A stretch of DNA of 64,000 bases from Septoria linicola (taxonomy: Eukaryota > Ascomycota > Dothideomycetes > Mycosphaerellales > Mycosphaerellaceae): contig CP099418.1 in the NCBI GenBank assembly GCA_024114885.1, forward strand, positions 1,488,001-1,552,000, in the 5' to 3' direction. A program made the position numbers and the translations under genes. The notes beneath the pieces were generated by a model that ran no database searches, was not told the DNA's origin, and saw nothing but the letters and a program-made list of their open reading frames with translations. Shown one piece after another: positions 11,570 to 22,856 of this stretch. Every line of letters starts with the position of its first letter. Positions within the stretch are counted from its first letter, which is position 1.

Positions 11570-13300
11570 ATACGCGCAGATTGCAAGGCATGCTGCTGGG
11601 CCATCATCTGCTTTTGCAATCGTTCTTGTTGTTGCGCATTCCGCTGCTGACTATAGAAAGCAGCTTGTTGTTGGCTCATTGCGTTGTTCCCGCTCTGGCC
11701 TGCCAGCGATGCCTGGTTGGCAAGCATCTGTGGATTGATGCTCTGGTTCATTTGGTTGCCAAGCCCCATGTTGAAGTTATTAGAGTTGTTATTGCTTGCT
11801 GGTACAACCTGCTCACCGGCGTCCTGGAGCTTGAGTGCATTGGCCTGCTGTCCGAGAATGCCAGACACGTCGAAATTCTGACCGCCGGCTTGAGAAGGTG
11901 GTCGTTGTATACCGTTGTTGTTGGTGTTATTGCCGTTCATCTGCATGTTACCATTCGCCGTCATTCCAGCGTTCTGCTGTCCTGCCATCTGTTGTCTGCG
12001 TTGTTCGTCCATCGCCTGCTGCGCTCGTTTGATGCAAAATTGCATGAGAGGATCGCGCTTGTGCTGACGGACCGCCTGCCTTTGCGCTTCCGGCATCTGG
12101 GCTATCATTTGCGTTCTTATGGCTTGCTTCTGCTCCTCCGGCATCTTTTCGTACATCTGGCGCGCGCGTTGCGCGACCAACGGATTTAGCTGGGGCCCTG
12201 CTTGTCCCTGAACACCTTGACCCATGTTTGCCATCTGCTGTTGACCGGCCTGGTTCATGTTGTTCTGCTGTTGTTGCTGCTGTTGCTGTCGTGCCTGTTG
12301 AGGCATCTGGAGTGCCGCAGGATCGAGTGTGCCGGTCTGACCAGGCATGTTCACAGGCGACGGCTGCATGGGTCGCGACAGCTGTGCGGGAAACATGGGG
12401 TTTTGCCCATTCATCAGGTTCTGCTGCTGTCCCATGGTGTTATTCGGGAACCCCATGCCGTTCATGCCGTTTACGTTGCCCATATTCTGCATGTTGCCCA
12501 TGTTTGACATATTCGGCATCGCTCCCATCATATTCCCAGGTCGCATCATGCCGTTATTGCCCATCTGGTTGGGCATCATGCCTCCTGCGCCTAGAGGAAT
12601 ATTGCCTGCTTGTTGCACACGACGCTGACGAATCTCGGTGAGCTTCATCTCCATCTTTTCGGCATACTGTTCCTTGTTTTGCGTTTCCTCAAACGTGCGC
12701 AGCTCCCATTTCTGTGCTATGGCCAGACACACGTTGACGTCTGTGTTTATGAGACGAAGCTGGCTCACGCTGTATTCCACGAGTCAGTCACAGCCGTCGC
12801 ATGTTTTGTGCACTCGAGGATTTGGTTGGAGCGTGCGTCGTGAATGATGTGAAGTGAGGAGAGTGAGGTTGCGAGGATGCAACAGGTGTGGAGGGAACAA
12901 AGAAAAGCACAGAATATGTGTGTGAGGTGGGGAAGTTCGAGGTCAAGCCAGTCCTCTCAAGGCAGGAGATCGGTGAATAGTGCAAGGTTGTGAAGTGTGC
13001 AGGTGGAGGAGGAGAGGAAATGATCGATTATTGGGCGGGCGGTGCTCGAGTGCCACTTGACGTGAGCTGTGAGACGGGGACGCTGCAAACTTACAGCTGC
13101 ATGATCCGCGCAGCGCGGTCGTTCAGTGGATGGCTCTGCTGCCAGCCGCCAGCGAACTTGTGCATGCCACTCTTCAAGTCTTGCACAATCTTGCCGTGTA
13201 TCTGCTGTTGGAAGTTGCCGGACTGAGCACGCTGCATGCCGCCGCCCACACCACCACCGCCCATGCCGTTTGGCATCATCATGTTGTTGGGCTGCTCCAT
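8203..13300 (-). CDS. MED15: Mediator complex tail subunit 15 (Med15/Gal11)
   Basis: Subunit of the Mediator tail module that contacts transcriptional activators through its N-terminal KIX-like domain and links them to RNA polymerase II. Exon 1 (13300-13095) encodes a Gly-rich start and a helical segment ending with HPLNDRAARIMQL. Intron 12770-13094 (325 nt, GTAAGT...ACAG) joins it in phase to the remaining 4.6 kb exon, restoring the KIX-like helix with INTDVNVCLAIAQKWE. The rest is low-complexity: Met/Asn/Gly/Gln repeats, a pure Gln tract, several KRQAQ and LLRIRQQI helices, and a conserved C-terminal region with VKDLKPEELTKQEMDQIKK and acidic Asp/Leu patches. Total is about 1,590 residues, long but within range for filamentous fungi. 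The start at 13300 (MEQPNNMMMPNG) is the natural one. Codon use in the Gln regions alternates CAG and CAA except in the pure tract. Confidence 0.9.
11518..11568 (-). repeat. Pure CAG microsatellite in MED15 (17 units)
   Basis: Seventeen uninterrupted CTG units on the plus strand read as CAG on the coding strand; with the following CAA and CAG they encode 19 Gln in a row. It is the longest pure trinucleotide repeat I see in the window and a likely site of length variation between strains. Confidence 0.95.
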
Positions 13301-14736
13301 GCTGTCTCGCAGCAGTGCGCCAGCTCAGGCTCGTGTGTCGCGCCACAGACGGCGTCGGCGCGGGTACTGGAGCTGTCGTCGGTGGTCATCCGGCGGGGGC
13401 GCGATGAGACGAGACCAGGCGAGAAAAGCGTGTCGAGTCTTTGGCTAAAGGTGTCGTGCAGTGTCGCGTTGTGCTTTGCGACAATCGGTTGTCGGTCGTG
13501 GCCGGAAGAAAGCGTTGAAAGAGGTGCCACGTCCAGTTGCACAGTGTGCAGGGCGAGCGAGAAGAACGGTACAGGAACAAGATTATGCCTTGTTGATAAT
13601 GATCCCGACGAGAACCTCCACCAAACTCGTTCGCTCGCTCGCACTCTTTGGCCCGCAAAGTAGTGAGCAGAGCAGAGCATCTGCCTTGCAGCGGGGAAGG
13701 CGAAGCAGCAAGACTCTAAGCACGGTAGTCGTGTGTTTGAACTTGTGCGATGTGCACCTCAAGAGATCGTCGCGGCGCTAGCGGCCTCGAACCCTGTTGT
13801 TAGTTTCGCTTCCGCCTGTCTGTGCTGCATGGATGATGGTGATTATTATTGTTTAGCATTGCATCGTACGCCCTCTTCCCTCTTCCTGCATTATAGGGAA
13901 AAACAAAGACCTCATTCAGGGGACTATCTCGCTGGGCTATCGGCTGCAGCACACTTCCCGCATGTTCGCAGTACGCTCATGAACCAAGTTGATGCTCTGG
14001 AAGGTCATGCGCAAGGTTGGCGGTCTGTGCGTGCTGGTCAGCGCCAGGCTGAGCTCCCACCAGAAGAAGAGGACTTCACGCCTTACCCTGCTTCTAGAAG
14101 TGAGGCTTCGCCCATCAGCAGCAAGTACAGCTGCGTATACCGTTCATCAGTACCTATGCTACAGTTCTTGCGAGATTGTTCTCTCTGAATCTCATTCCTC
14201 GATTGTTCATCGCGTTTGACTTTCGACTGAAGCTACGGCGCTAACGTGCTTCACGTCTCGGGATGACAAGGGTTTGATGGCGGTACAAGAGAAATTCACA
14301 AGGGTGCCTGCCAGCCCACTATCATTGCTTTGAGACTGGCCAACACCACAACAAGTTCAAACTTTCGCTCAGCACTGCTCTTCATTATTGCAATTATCGA
14401 CGCTATCCTTTGACTGAGGAAAGACTGCTTTCGGTTACCGGAATTCTATCCCTTCCAGAAATACTACATTTGCTTAGCGCAGTCGACGACACAGTTCTTA
14501 TGGTTGAAGAGTAGACCCGGTACAGCTGGAGATCTACACCATTGCGTCTGTGTCAACGCACGAATAAATAGAACTCGAATGGCACGGTCGCAGCAACCCA
14601 AACTGAATGCATTCGTTCGACACAGTCCCTCGACTTCCTTGGAAGGCCTGCACCTCTGAACCACACAAGCCACATGCAAGAAGCATACTGAGTGACTGTG
14701 CTGATTTAATGTCGCAGTATGATGACCGAGCTGTAC
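13301..14736. other. Upstream region of MED15, no gene seen
   Basis: About 1.4 kb between the MED15 start codon and the 3' end of the dienelactone hydrolase gene. Frames such as 13733-14188 (+) are random in composition. It should hold the MED15 promoter and 5' UTR. Confidence 0.45.
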
Positions 14737-15731
14737 TCAGGCTGTCGCAGAGGCTGGCGGAGGGTTGGCGAACCATCTTTCGAACCATCGCACTGCCTGC
14801 TGTTCTGCAAGCTTTCCCTGCGCAGCCTCATGCTTATCTTCCTCGTCTGCCCTCACAGCAAACCCGTGATGGACACCTTCATACATTATGAATTCATGCT
14901 CTATGCCCCGAGATTTCTGGCTTGCAGTCTTGGAGTCAAGAATCTCCTTCGTCTGTCTTGCCTGCTCGGGCGACATTTGAGGATCCTCAAGTTCTGCTGC
15001 CGCGCACGAATATGGCAGCACGATGCCCTCGATATCAGTAGGGTAAGTGAGGAATGACGGATGTGCGACAAAGCCACATTCTGTCAATCGTGTGCCGTCG
15101 TCAGTCTTGAATTTGTCGTGGGTCAGTTGGGTCACAAAGTGGCCACCCCAGCAGAACCCGGCAGTGCCGATGGGAAGGTCTTTGCCCTCGTTCTCCTTCA
15201 CAGCCTTCACGAAACTCCATACTCGTGGACCAGCCACAGCAGGTCGATCTATTCAAGTTTTAGTGGCAACATTACAACGACTGGATGAGGCTCGGCCTCT
15301 TACACTTACTGTAAAGCATGAAGGGAATGAAGTGCCGAGCTAGATAAGCCGCGTGGCTTACTTTGTAGAGCTGCTTCCAGAAGCCTGTGGCCGACATAGC
15401 CTTGATGCTAATCATCATGTCGTGTGGCACGTTCACACCTGTAGGTATCAGTCAGCGTTGATCCACTCTCCAAGACCGGATGGCTAGGCTTGCCTTGCAT
15501 AAACTCAGGCAGGTACACTTGAAAGCCATTCTTGGCGTACTCGTCTGCCAGTATTCGATTGTTGGGCAGCGTCCAGCCAAAAGCATCGGGTATGATTATT
15601 ATGATTCCCTTTGGTCGAGCACTATCTGGAGCATCAGCTACATAACAGTCAAGACCGTGGAGCTTATCGACACGGCCTGTCGGGGTTCCTGTATGCAGAC
15701 TTCCAGTTGCACAGCACTGCTTCAAAGACAT
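14737..15731 (-). CDS. Dienelactone hydrolase family protein
   Basis: Alpha/beta-hydrolase of the dienelactone hydrolase family, a cytosolic hydrolase that may act on lactones or esters; the substrate cannot be told. Three exons: 15731-15494, 15438-15310 and 15248-14737. Exon 1 carries CCATGSLHTGTPTGR and IIIPDAFGW; exon 3 has the nucleophile motif GFCWGGH (Cys), a YP/EL acid region and EGVHHGFAVR with the catalytic His. The second intron (15249-15309) is GT-AG. The first (15439-15493, 55 nt) starts GCAAGC, has a CTGAC branch point and ends CTACAG, so it is a GC-AG intron; splicing there gives FMQGVNVPHDMM, matching the family. Start chosen at 15731 (MSLKQCC), though an in-frame ATG lies at 15740. 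It is divergent from the fRMsr gene with 263 bases between start codons. Confidence 0.88.
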
Positions 15732-15994
15732 GGCGATCAATTGTAGCGAGGATGATCACTGATAGACCCCGAGATGCTGCGATTGTACATGTGAAGCAGG
15801 CAGGCGTGGTATCGCAGCACTAACTAGTGGGTCCATGAGCTGTATAGTAATGCCGATAACTCCGGACCACAAACAACTCCAGACTGACCACCGTGGTGCT
15901 GTGGTACTCACCTGCTGCGACCAGACCATCACTCCTTTCCATTCGCTCTACACATCTTGTTCACCGCACATCAAAGCGTGCCACTTTTTCATCA

Positions 15995-16741
15995 TGGTGA
16001 ACAGCATCCTTCATCTCGATCGACTTGCGATAGCTTCTGATACCATGCCAAGGTGCACGCCGACTCGTCCAACTTCGTCAGTGGAGTGAGCAAAACACAA
16101 GCATACGACCAAGTCATTGAACAAGCAACCGCTCTATTCGCAGGTCAGCGCAACTGGGTAAGCGTACAATCCCAAATTCATGATCTCTTGCTCATCGGTG
16201 TACGCAGGTGTGGTACGTCCGAGATCTTAAGCATTACAGATTAGCCCCTTTCAGCTAAACAGCTTCGTAGCAATACTGCGAATGCAGCTTCTCTACTATG
16301 GCACGCATACCACGCCCTACAAGAACCTAGCAACAAGGTGAATTGGGCTGGATTCTACACCCTTGATCACACGACAAGAGAGCAATTGATTCTCGGTCCC
16401 TTCCATGGCAAGGTAAGTAAGTCTCTGCATTGAGCTTGGTCAGCCCGGCCCACTTATGCTTCAGCCAGGTTGCGTGCCAGACGATCAAATTCGGAAAAGG
16501 TGTCTGCGGTGCAGCGGCTGCCAGTCTGAAGACGCAACTTGTTCCGGATGTTGAACAGTTTCCAGGCCACATTGCATGCGACGGTGACAGTCGAAGCGAG
16601 GTTGTGGTTCCCATAGTGAAACATGGGAAAGTCGTCGCCATCATCGATATCGATTGTGCAGTGGTGAACGGATTTGATGAAGAGGACAAGGTCAAGCTCG
16701 AGCAACTTGCGCAGTTGTTGGCTGATGCCTGCGACTGGTAG
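15995..16741 (+). CDS. Free methionine-R-sulfoxide reductase (GAF domain)
   Basis: fRMsr reduces free Met-R-sulfoxide in the cytosol using three Cys of a GAF fold. I predict five coding exons: 15995-15997, 16053-16157, 16208-16212, 16271-16412 and 16469-16741, giving 175 residues, the usual family length. The product begins M-VHADSSNF, then GQRNWVCNTANAASLLWHAYHAL, VNWAGFYTLD, and the catalytic regions GKGVCGAAAA and HIACDGDSRSEVVVP. The first coding exon is only the ATG, followed directly by a 55-nt intron. The third exon is 5 bases (GTGTG) flanked by introns of 50 and 58 nt; without it the reading frame breaks and the conserved NWVCN motif is lost. No plain ATG opens the VHADSS frame, which supports the split start. 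Confidence 0.88.
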
Positions 16742-17542
16742 AGATGCTCTACGTGCCAGCATGCCGAATCGCCACGCATCTGATGCGCAGCAGCTGTACC
16801 ATTTGGCGGTCTTGCGTCAAACAAGAGGAGAGTGTAGTGTCTACCTGTAGACTGCCTGCCCTTTGGACATGATACTATGCTAAGTAGTGGTGTAGAAGTG
16901 GGATGAGGGTGAAGTGATTCACAGAAGTGCCCGACGATATTACGTTGTCGCCCAATGAGTGGGGCTTACGGAGACTGTGATGGAGGTGACCAATGGTCGT
17001 GATATCAGGAATGTTGCCAGGTACTGCAGTTGACACAATACTGCGCGACTCTTCCACTCGTCCTATGATCTGCTCTTCCCGGTCAGACTTGGCGGGCTGA
17101 AAGATCACAACTTCGCGTCTCGCGTATCCACCTCCCTGCATCTCACATCAACAAAGCACTTTCTACTTGCACACGTCAAACTTGCCGTAGCAGTCTCGGG
17201 GATTCCTCGTGGACTTTGGCCGATCTCATGATGAGGACAGGCGCGATCATCCCATAGCAGCGCTGGCGATCGCCTGCACGGCTGTCGAGACGATTGCGGA
17301 ACGTCATTGGTCTCTATCAACAGAAATGACGTGCATCCACGATTTCTCGAGCTCCACTGCCGAATGGCTTAGGTCACTCAGTGCATTTCTAAGCACCCTG
17401 AATGTCTAAGAAGTGGACTCGAGAAAGACAAACTAGAGCATTCAAATTGCCAGAGAAGTACAGCATTAAACCGATTCCTTCACAACCAAAACTTTGCATC
17501 TTCGAAACACTTTCTTTGCCTCATTACACAGCCATTGAAAAC
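16742..17542. other. Intergenic region, no supported gene
   Basis: About 800 bases between the fRMsr stop and the oxidoreductase start. A minus frame at 16875-17141 (88 codons) is somewhat protein-like but matches nothing I know. The open frame upstream of 17543 extends back in phase to 17402, but that extension is basic and lacks family similarity. Confidence 0.4.
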
Positions 17543-19072
17543 ATGTCACCACCAAGATTCCAGTCCGACGATGTCGACGCTTCACCTCTTGGGAAGCCGC
17601 TGAAGTTCGAATTCAGCGGCAAAACTGCACCGAATCGATTCATGAAAGGCGCTATGACCGAGAGAATCTCATCGTGGGATCCCAAGAACTTGGAGAAGAG
17701 AGGTATCCCAAGCAAGAACTTGGTAAATGTATACAAGCGCTGGGGTGAGGGTGCACTTGGTGTTATCTTGTCGGGCAACATCATGTTCGAGTATGATCAT
17801 TTGGAAGCAAGAGGTATGAATACAGCACAAAAATTGGATTTGCATGCATCCAAGACAGCTACTGACCAACACTCGTCGTGTTACAGGCAACCCCATCATC
17901 CCACGAGGCGCACCGTACGAGGGCGAACGATTCGAGCGCTTCAGAGACATGGCTACCGAAGGAAAGCGACACGGTTGCTTGATGGTTGGACAGATCTCGC
18001 ACCCAGGCAGACAAGTCTCAGAGGACATCCAGCCAAGCCCAGTATCAGCAAGTGATGTGCAACTGACCGCTGCCGTGATGGGCATGAAGTTCGCACAGGT
18101 GAGTGGAGAAGGATAACCGTGTGCAGCAGGACAATTTCTGACGGGACTTTAGCCGAGAGCTGCTACCGAGGAGGATATCGCCAATTTCATCGAGGGGTTT
18201 GGTCACCAGGCGGAGTATCTGGAAAAGGCTGGCTGGGATGGTATTGAACTTCACGGTGCCCACGGATATCTGCTCGCGCAGTTCCTGTCGCCCACGACGA
18301 ACCAGCGTACTGATAAGTACGGCGGGTCTTTGGAGAACCGAGCTCGTCTCATTCTCGAAATTTCGCAAGAGATTCGCAAGCGTACTAAGCCAGATTTCAT
18401 CGTCGGCATCAAGCTGAACTCGGTCGAATTTCAGGACAAGGGTTTCCAGCCAGAGGAAGCTAAGGTGAGTGCACAAACATCACCTGGGTAGAGCGAGAGT
18501 TTTCATGCTGACTTCTCTGGTAGAAAATTGCGGCCATGCTAGAACAGAACGAATTCGACTTCATCGAACTATCTGGTGGCACGTATGAGAAGCTTGCCTT
18601 CAGCAACGCACACCAGAGGGATAGCACGAAGAAGAGGGAAAGCTTCTTCCTCGAGTTCGCCGAGCAAATCGTGCCTGCTGTGACCAAGACGAGAACTTAT
18701 GTCACTGGCGGCTTCAAGACCGTTGGCGCAATGGTCCACGCCTTGGACACTGTTGATGGCGTGGGTCTAGCACGTCCAGTATGCCAGGAACCACAATTGG
18801 CTAAGGCCATCCTTGACGGCAAAGTCAAAGGCGCCATCGAGCAGAAGCTCGACCAAGACAACTTTGGCATCACGAACGTTGCTGCCGGAACACAGATCAG
18901 ACAGGTCGGAAAGGACCAGCAGCCTATCGATCTGTCTGACGACCAAAATGTGGACGCGTTCATGAAGGACATGGGCAGTTGGTCAGAAGGCCTTGCCAAT
19001 GACAGCGAGAAAGCCAAGTATGGCTACATTGACATCACGAGCGCAGTGCCTACTGCTTATGCTGGAGCTTAG
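17543..19072 (+). CDS. NADH:flavin oxidoreductase (Old Yellow Enzyme family)
   Basis: FMN-dependent TIM-barrel oxidoreductase of the Old Yellow Enzyme / NADH oxidase group, likely reducing activated alkenes; the natural substrate is unknown. Introns at 17814-17886, 18099-18152 and 18465-18523 are GT-AG and keep phase. The N-terminus has LKFEFSGKTAPNRFMKGAMTE, the FMN-contact strand; the barrel shows GCLMVGQISHPGRQ, then GWDGIELHGAHGYLLAQFLSP and NQRTDKYGGSLENRARL, both strong family marks, followed by FIVGIKLNSVEF and TYVTGGFKTVGAM near the phosphate-binding loop and DGVGLARP. The HGAHGYL motif supplies the substrate-binding His pair. I start at 17543 (MSPPRFQ), since homologues begin close to there. 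Length is about 447 residues. Confidence 0.9.
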
Positions 19073-19512
19073 ATTTATGAATCGCATTGTCCCTGATGTG
19101 ATGCACTAGATACATTGAACAGACAAGAGCTTATGACAGTGTTCACACATCCGCTTCTGCGTAATTGAATCATCCAGGTTGAAAACCGCAATCCTGTGTG
19201 GCAGCTCCTTGAGAACATGCATAGCAGCTAGGAAGGCTAAGATCTGTGGCGGGCCATGGAAAGGTATGCATATGAAAGCTATGGTGCAGGCAGCTCTCTG
19301 CAGAGCATAGACTTGAAACATCCCACAAATTCTATAGAGATGCCCGCTTCATGAACGAACGACCCGAGAGGCCATACGACATGTAACAGTCATGGGGGGA
19401 GATACAACGTTTGCTCATGACGTTCGGACTTAGCTGCAGATAGCCTGCCTTGTCTCAGGCTATGTCGAAAATACCTGCAATCGTCTGCTCATCGCAAGCG
19501 AAAATACATCAA
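19073..19512. other. Convergent 3' intergenic region
   Basis: About 440 bases between convergent stop codons of the oxidoreductase and the methyltransferase. Only short random frames are present. Confidence 0.5.
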
Positions 19513-20661
19513 TCATTGCATGTCTCGATGTTTTCGCCATACGCCTAAGAAGCCACCACCTGTAATTCGTTCACCTACCTTCGGCCTACATACCAGTGAC
19601 CACCTTCGTGGCTCTGGAGTCGCGCTTTCCGGTGCTTTGATTTCCGAGTCTGTTCTGGCATCCTCATGCTCTGGCACAGGAGAGCCGTCGGGTTCTGACA
19701 GTTCCTGCTCGCTCTCCTGCTTCTGAGTTGCCCTCGGTCGGACAAATCTCACATCCCATTCCCGGCCTCCACTGCTGCCATTCAGCCCAAGCTCGATCAC
19801 AGTCTCGAGATCAAGCTGAATCCCTTCGTCCTTGACTCTGGTCGCACATTCTGTAATCTGCGTGATGCTTGGATTGAAGACTATCAGGGTGCCGTCTGTC
19901 TTCAGCGCGTTCGCCACCGTCGCGAGATGATTATCAGCGCTTGGAAGGTCGAGAAAGGCATGTGCAAGGAATGGAGCTTCGCTGTCCTCGCGACGTGCCT
20001 TTTCCTGCTGAATCCACTGGCTGACATCACCGACATGGAAGTCAACATTCTGGGCGTAGATGCCGCCGCGAAAGCCCTTGACAATGTCTTGCGCATGCGC
20101 CGAGAATTTGGCAGAGAGTTCAATCGTGTGCAGCTTGGCGTGACAGCTCCTCAGCGCCCGGCTGAGATGCAGAGTGAGCGAGCCGTGACCTGTGCCGGCC
20201 TCCAGAATCTCCATTCGAGCATGACTTTCGTCTTCAGCAGTTGCCGGGTGCAGATCCAGCAGACTGACGATGAGGTTTGCATCTGCAGGATAGATGGGAG
20301 TGACAAGACGTCTACTCAGTCGGCAGTAATCGTCCAAAGTCACTTGATGAAGTCTATACTCGGCGCCGACTGTGCCTTTCGTGGTACGCGGTGTTTGTGC
20401 CTGGACGACATCGCGGGCGCTGCTACCAATGAGATCGTCATGCAGAACAACACCTCTGTGCGATTCGATACGTCTGCCTGCCTTGAGCGGACGCGTCAAG
20501 ATAGGAGGCGCATAACGATCATTTGGGTTCCGGAGAAGCACAAGATCATCGGCTTGAAAGGGCCGCTTGCTGAAGAGGCGGCGTGGTATTGCACGTCTGC
20601 AGCATGAACCAGCGACGCGTCGAAAGTGCGATGCCAGGGGTTGTGAGCCCAGCAGTCCCAT
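19513..20661 (-). CDS. Mitochondrial Trm61-like tRNA (adenine-N1) methyltransferase
   Basis: SAM-dependent methyltransferase of the GCD14/TRM61 family, predicted to make m1A58 or a similar mark in mitochondrial tRNA. Residues 1-35 are rich in Arg, Ser and Ala with no acids, fitting a mitochondrial presequence. Then come DLVLLRNPNDRY and HRGVVLHDDLIG, the N-terminal beta domain that in the family contains the HDDIIG motif. LVTPIYPADANLIVSLLDLHP leads into SAM motif I ILEAGTGHGS at 152-161; motif IV is FLDLPSADNH at about 236-245. The C-terminal part has an acidic insertion (about 315-350) before the final WSLVCRP strand and GGFLGVWRK. Single exon, 382 residues. Mitochondrial versus cytosolic assignment is inference from the presequence and the divergence from nuclear Trm61. 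Confidence 0.82.
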   Translation of the reverse strand: MGLLGSQPLASHFRRVAGSCCRRAIPRRLFSKRPFQADDLVLLRNPNDRYAPPILTRPLKAGRRIESHRGVVLHDDLIGSSARDVVQAQTPRTTKGTVGAEYRLHQVTLDDYCRLSRRLVTPIYPADANLIVSLLDLHPATAEDESHARMEILEAGTGHGSLTLHLSRALRSCHAKLHTIELSAKFSAHAQDIVKGFRGGIYAQNVDFHVGDVSQWIQQEKARREDSEAPFLAHAFLDLPSADNHLATVANALKTDGTLIVFNPSITQITECATRVKDEGIQLDLETVIELGLNGSSGGREWDVRFVRPRATQKQESEQELSEPDGSPVPEHEDARTDSEIKAPESATPEPRRWSLVCRPKVGERITGGGFLGVWRKHRDMQ

Positions 20662-21056
20662 GAGAGGAGGAGGAAGCGGTTGAGAGGTGAGATTATGGTG
20701 TAGTAAGGCGAAGAGGAAGTCGGTGGATCACCTTCAAGAAACGCAGTCAAGCCACACAATGAGAGATGGAGAGACCCTGAAAGGACGATCGTGAGTGGCG
20801 GTGCTATCCCTTGTCGCTCACGGATCGTTGCTCTTAGAAAGATGATTGACAGATACACTTTCTCGCCAACCACAACACCCGCCACTTCATCTCAGCCTCC
20901 GCTCAGCGCATCGCGACGCCCATAGCTCTTGCCGAGCGAGGGTCATGGCGGCGAGCTCAATTCGACATCCTCCGTGAAACCTGTCCATTGCACCACAGTG
21001 AGCGGTGGTAGCTGTACACATATCGATATCGTCTCATTCCACATCGACGGCTCGTC
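20662..21056. promoter_or_regulatory. Divergent intergenic region (Trm61-like / DCR2-type)
   Basis: About 395 bases between divergent start codons. It must contain both promoters. No clear TATA box or repeat is visible. Confidence 0.45.
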
Positions 21057-22835
21057 ATGGCGCGGCGCATTGTGAGGGAAATCATATATCGAGCACGAGG
21101 AATCGTTCATATAGATCGCTGACAGGCGCCATAGGTCAGAACGCTGTGCCAGCTGGGGACCGGCATCTTCCTCTTCTGCGTGCTGGTCTTCTTCGCCGAT
21201 TCGCGATATCGTGTCTTACCCAATTCGCTACATCACGCACTCCCATCTCACCATGCAGGCACCGTCATTACAGACGTGACCATCGCCTTCTGCTCAAAAG
21301 TGAATCCACTTTCAAAATGCCGGCTGGAGGACAATAATTGGAAGCGAGTGGAGAAAGACCTGCTGCTTGGCGCAGGCTGGGTACGGAGCGCATATTTGCA
21401 TGTGCAGCGCAAGCAGGAGGAGGAGCTTCTCAGCGACGATAAAGTAGTGGTCGGCTTGCGGATCAGTCGACTGGCTCCTTCGATAGGGGACAAGGATGAG
21501 GGTCAGGAGCCTTGGGAGAGCAGGCCTGGTGGCATCTGGATACAGCGGAGCAGCAAGCGCCACGACAGTGATTCTGACCGGGCTGTGACCGCCATCGATG
21601 TGCTCTTTGGATCCGATGCGGTTGATCCCAGGCCAAACTGGTCTCTCGAAACCAGTTCCCTATTGATTAATGGGGTGAATTCCAACTATGCTCCTCGACT
21701 GAGCACACGCCATACCCGGCCAAAAGCCGAACACGAAACACCTCCTGTTCCGCGGGTGAATAAAGATGGCAAGTTCAAGATACTGCAAATCTCAGATGCC
21801 CACTTGTCGACTGGTACAGGAGTTTGCAGAGATGCTATCGGCGCCAACAACAAGCCGAGTGTCAATTGCGAAGCAGATCCGCGTACACTGGAGTTCCTTG
21901 AGCAGGTACTTGACGACGAGAAACCAGATCTTGTAGTCCTGTCAGGAGACCAAGTTGAAGGACCTGCTGCACCAGACACGCAGACTGCTATTTTCAAAAT
22001 TGCCGCACCACTGATAGAGCGCTCCATTCCGTACGCCGCAATATTCGGCAATCACGACGATGAGGGCCCTCGCTCTGCGCCAAGGGTGGCACAAATGGCT
22101 CTCATGCAGACTCTGCCATACAGCCTTTCCGAGCCAGGCCCGCAGAAGGCAGAAGGCGTAGGAAATTACTACATTGAGGTCCTGGCCCCTGGATCTCAAC
22201 ACTCCGCTCTCACCCTGTATATGCTCGACACGCACAGTTTGACACCCGATGAAAAGCGATACAGAGGATACGATTGGCTCAAGCCAGGCCAGATTGACTG
22301 GTTCCGGGAAACAGCCCAAGGACTGAAAAAGGCACACGCCAAATACAGTCACATCCATATGGATATGGCGTTTATCCACATCCCCCTCCCTGAGTATGCG
22401 GACCGGGCCAATGTCATGGCTGGTGGGGCTTGGAAAGAAAGAGTGACAGCACCAGGCTACAACAGCAAGTTTTATGACGCTTTGGCAGAAGAGGGAATCG
22501 TGGCCGTCGGTTGTGGACACGATCATGTGAATGATTACTGTGCTCTCAGGCCTCACGAGCACAAGGTTGCTCGTGACGATGTCGAGACTCAGCACTCACC
22601 GAGTCACCGAGAACGACTTGGACCGTGGTTATGTTATGCCGGTGGTTCTGGCTTTGGAGGTTATGCTGGTTATGGAGGTTTCCACCGCAGAGTGCGAGTC
22701 TGGGACATCGACACGAATGCTGGGCGAATGTCAAGTTGGAAACGGGTGGAGTGTTGCGGAGATGACACGAAGAAGAAGATCGATGAGATTGTGCTTGTCG
22801 ATGGCGGCAATGTCATCGCTCCTCCCGCAAAGTGA
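21057..22835 (+). CDS. Dcr2-type calcineurin-like phosphatase
   Basis: Metallophosphoesterase related to yeast Dcr2, a phosphatase linked to cell-cycle entry and the unfolded protein response. The coding start is split: exon 1 (21057-21071) encodes MARRI and intron 21072-21134 (63 nt) joins it to VRTLCQLGTGIFLF, creating a basic N-terminus and a single membrane anchor at about residues 7-25. The metal-binding motifs follow in order: ISDAHLS at about 225, LSGDQVEG, GNHDDEG at about 309, an HIPLPEY His, and GCGHDHVNDY at about 465. The C-terminal GGSGFGGYAGYGG and WDIDTNAGRMSSWKR are typical of the family. An N-terminal TDVTIAFCSKVNP region matches the fungal group. Total about 571 residues. 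Confidence 0.9.
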
Positions 22836-22856
22836 TAGAACGGAGAATTCGAACAT

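Noticed and set aside
8203..13300. Many long plus-strand frames opposite Med15 (for example 11515-12189 with a Leu run)
   Set aside because: These are antisense shadows of Gln-rich repeats (CAG reads as CTG, giving poly-Leu).
17402..17542. Earlier start for the Old Yellow Enzyme-type protein
   Set aside because: The extra 47 residues are basic and unlike homologues; the Met at 17543 directly precedes family-like sequence.
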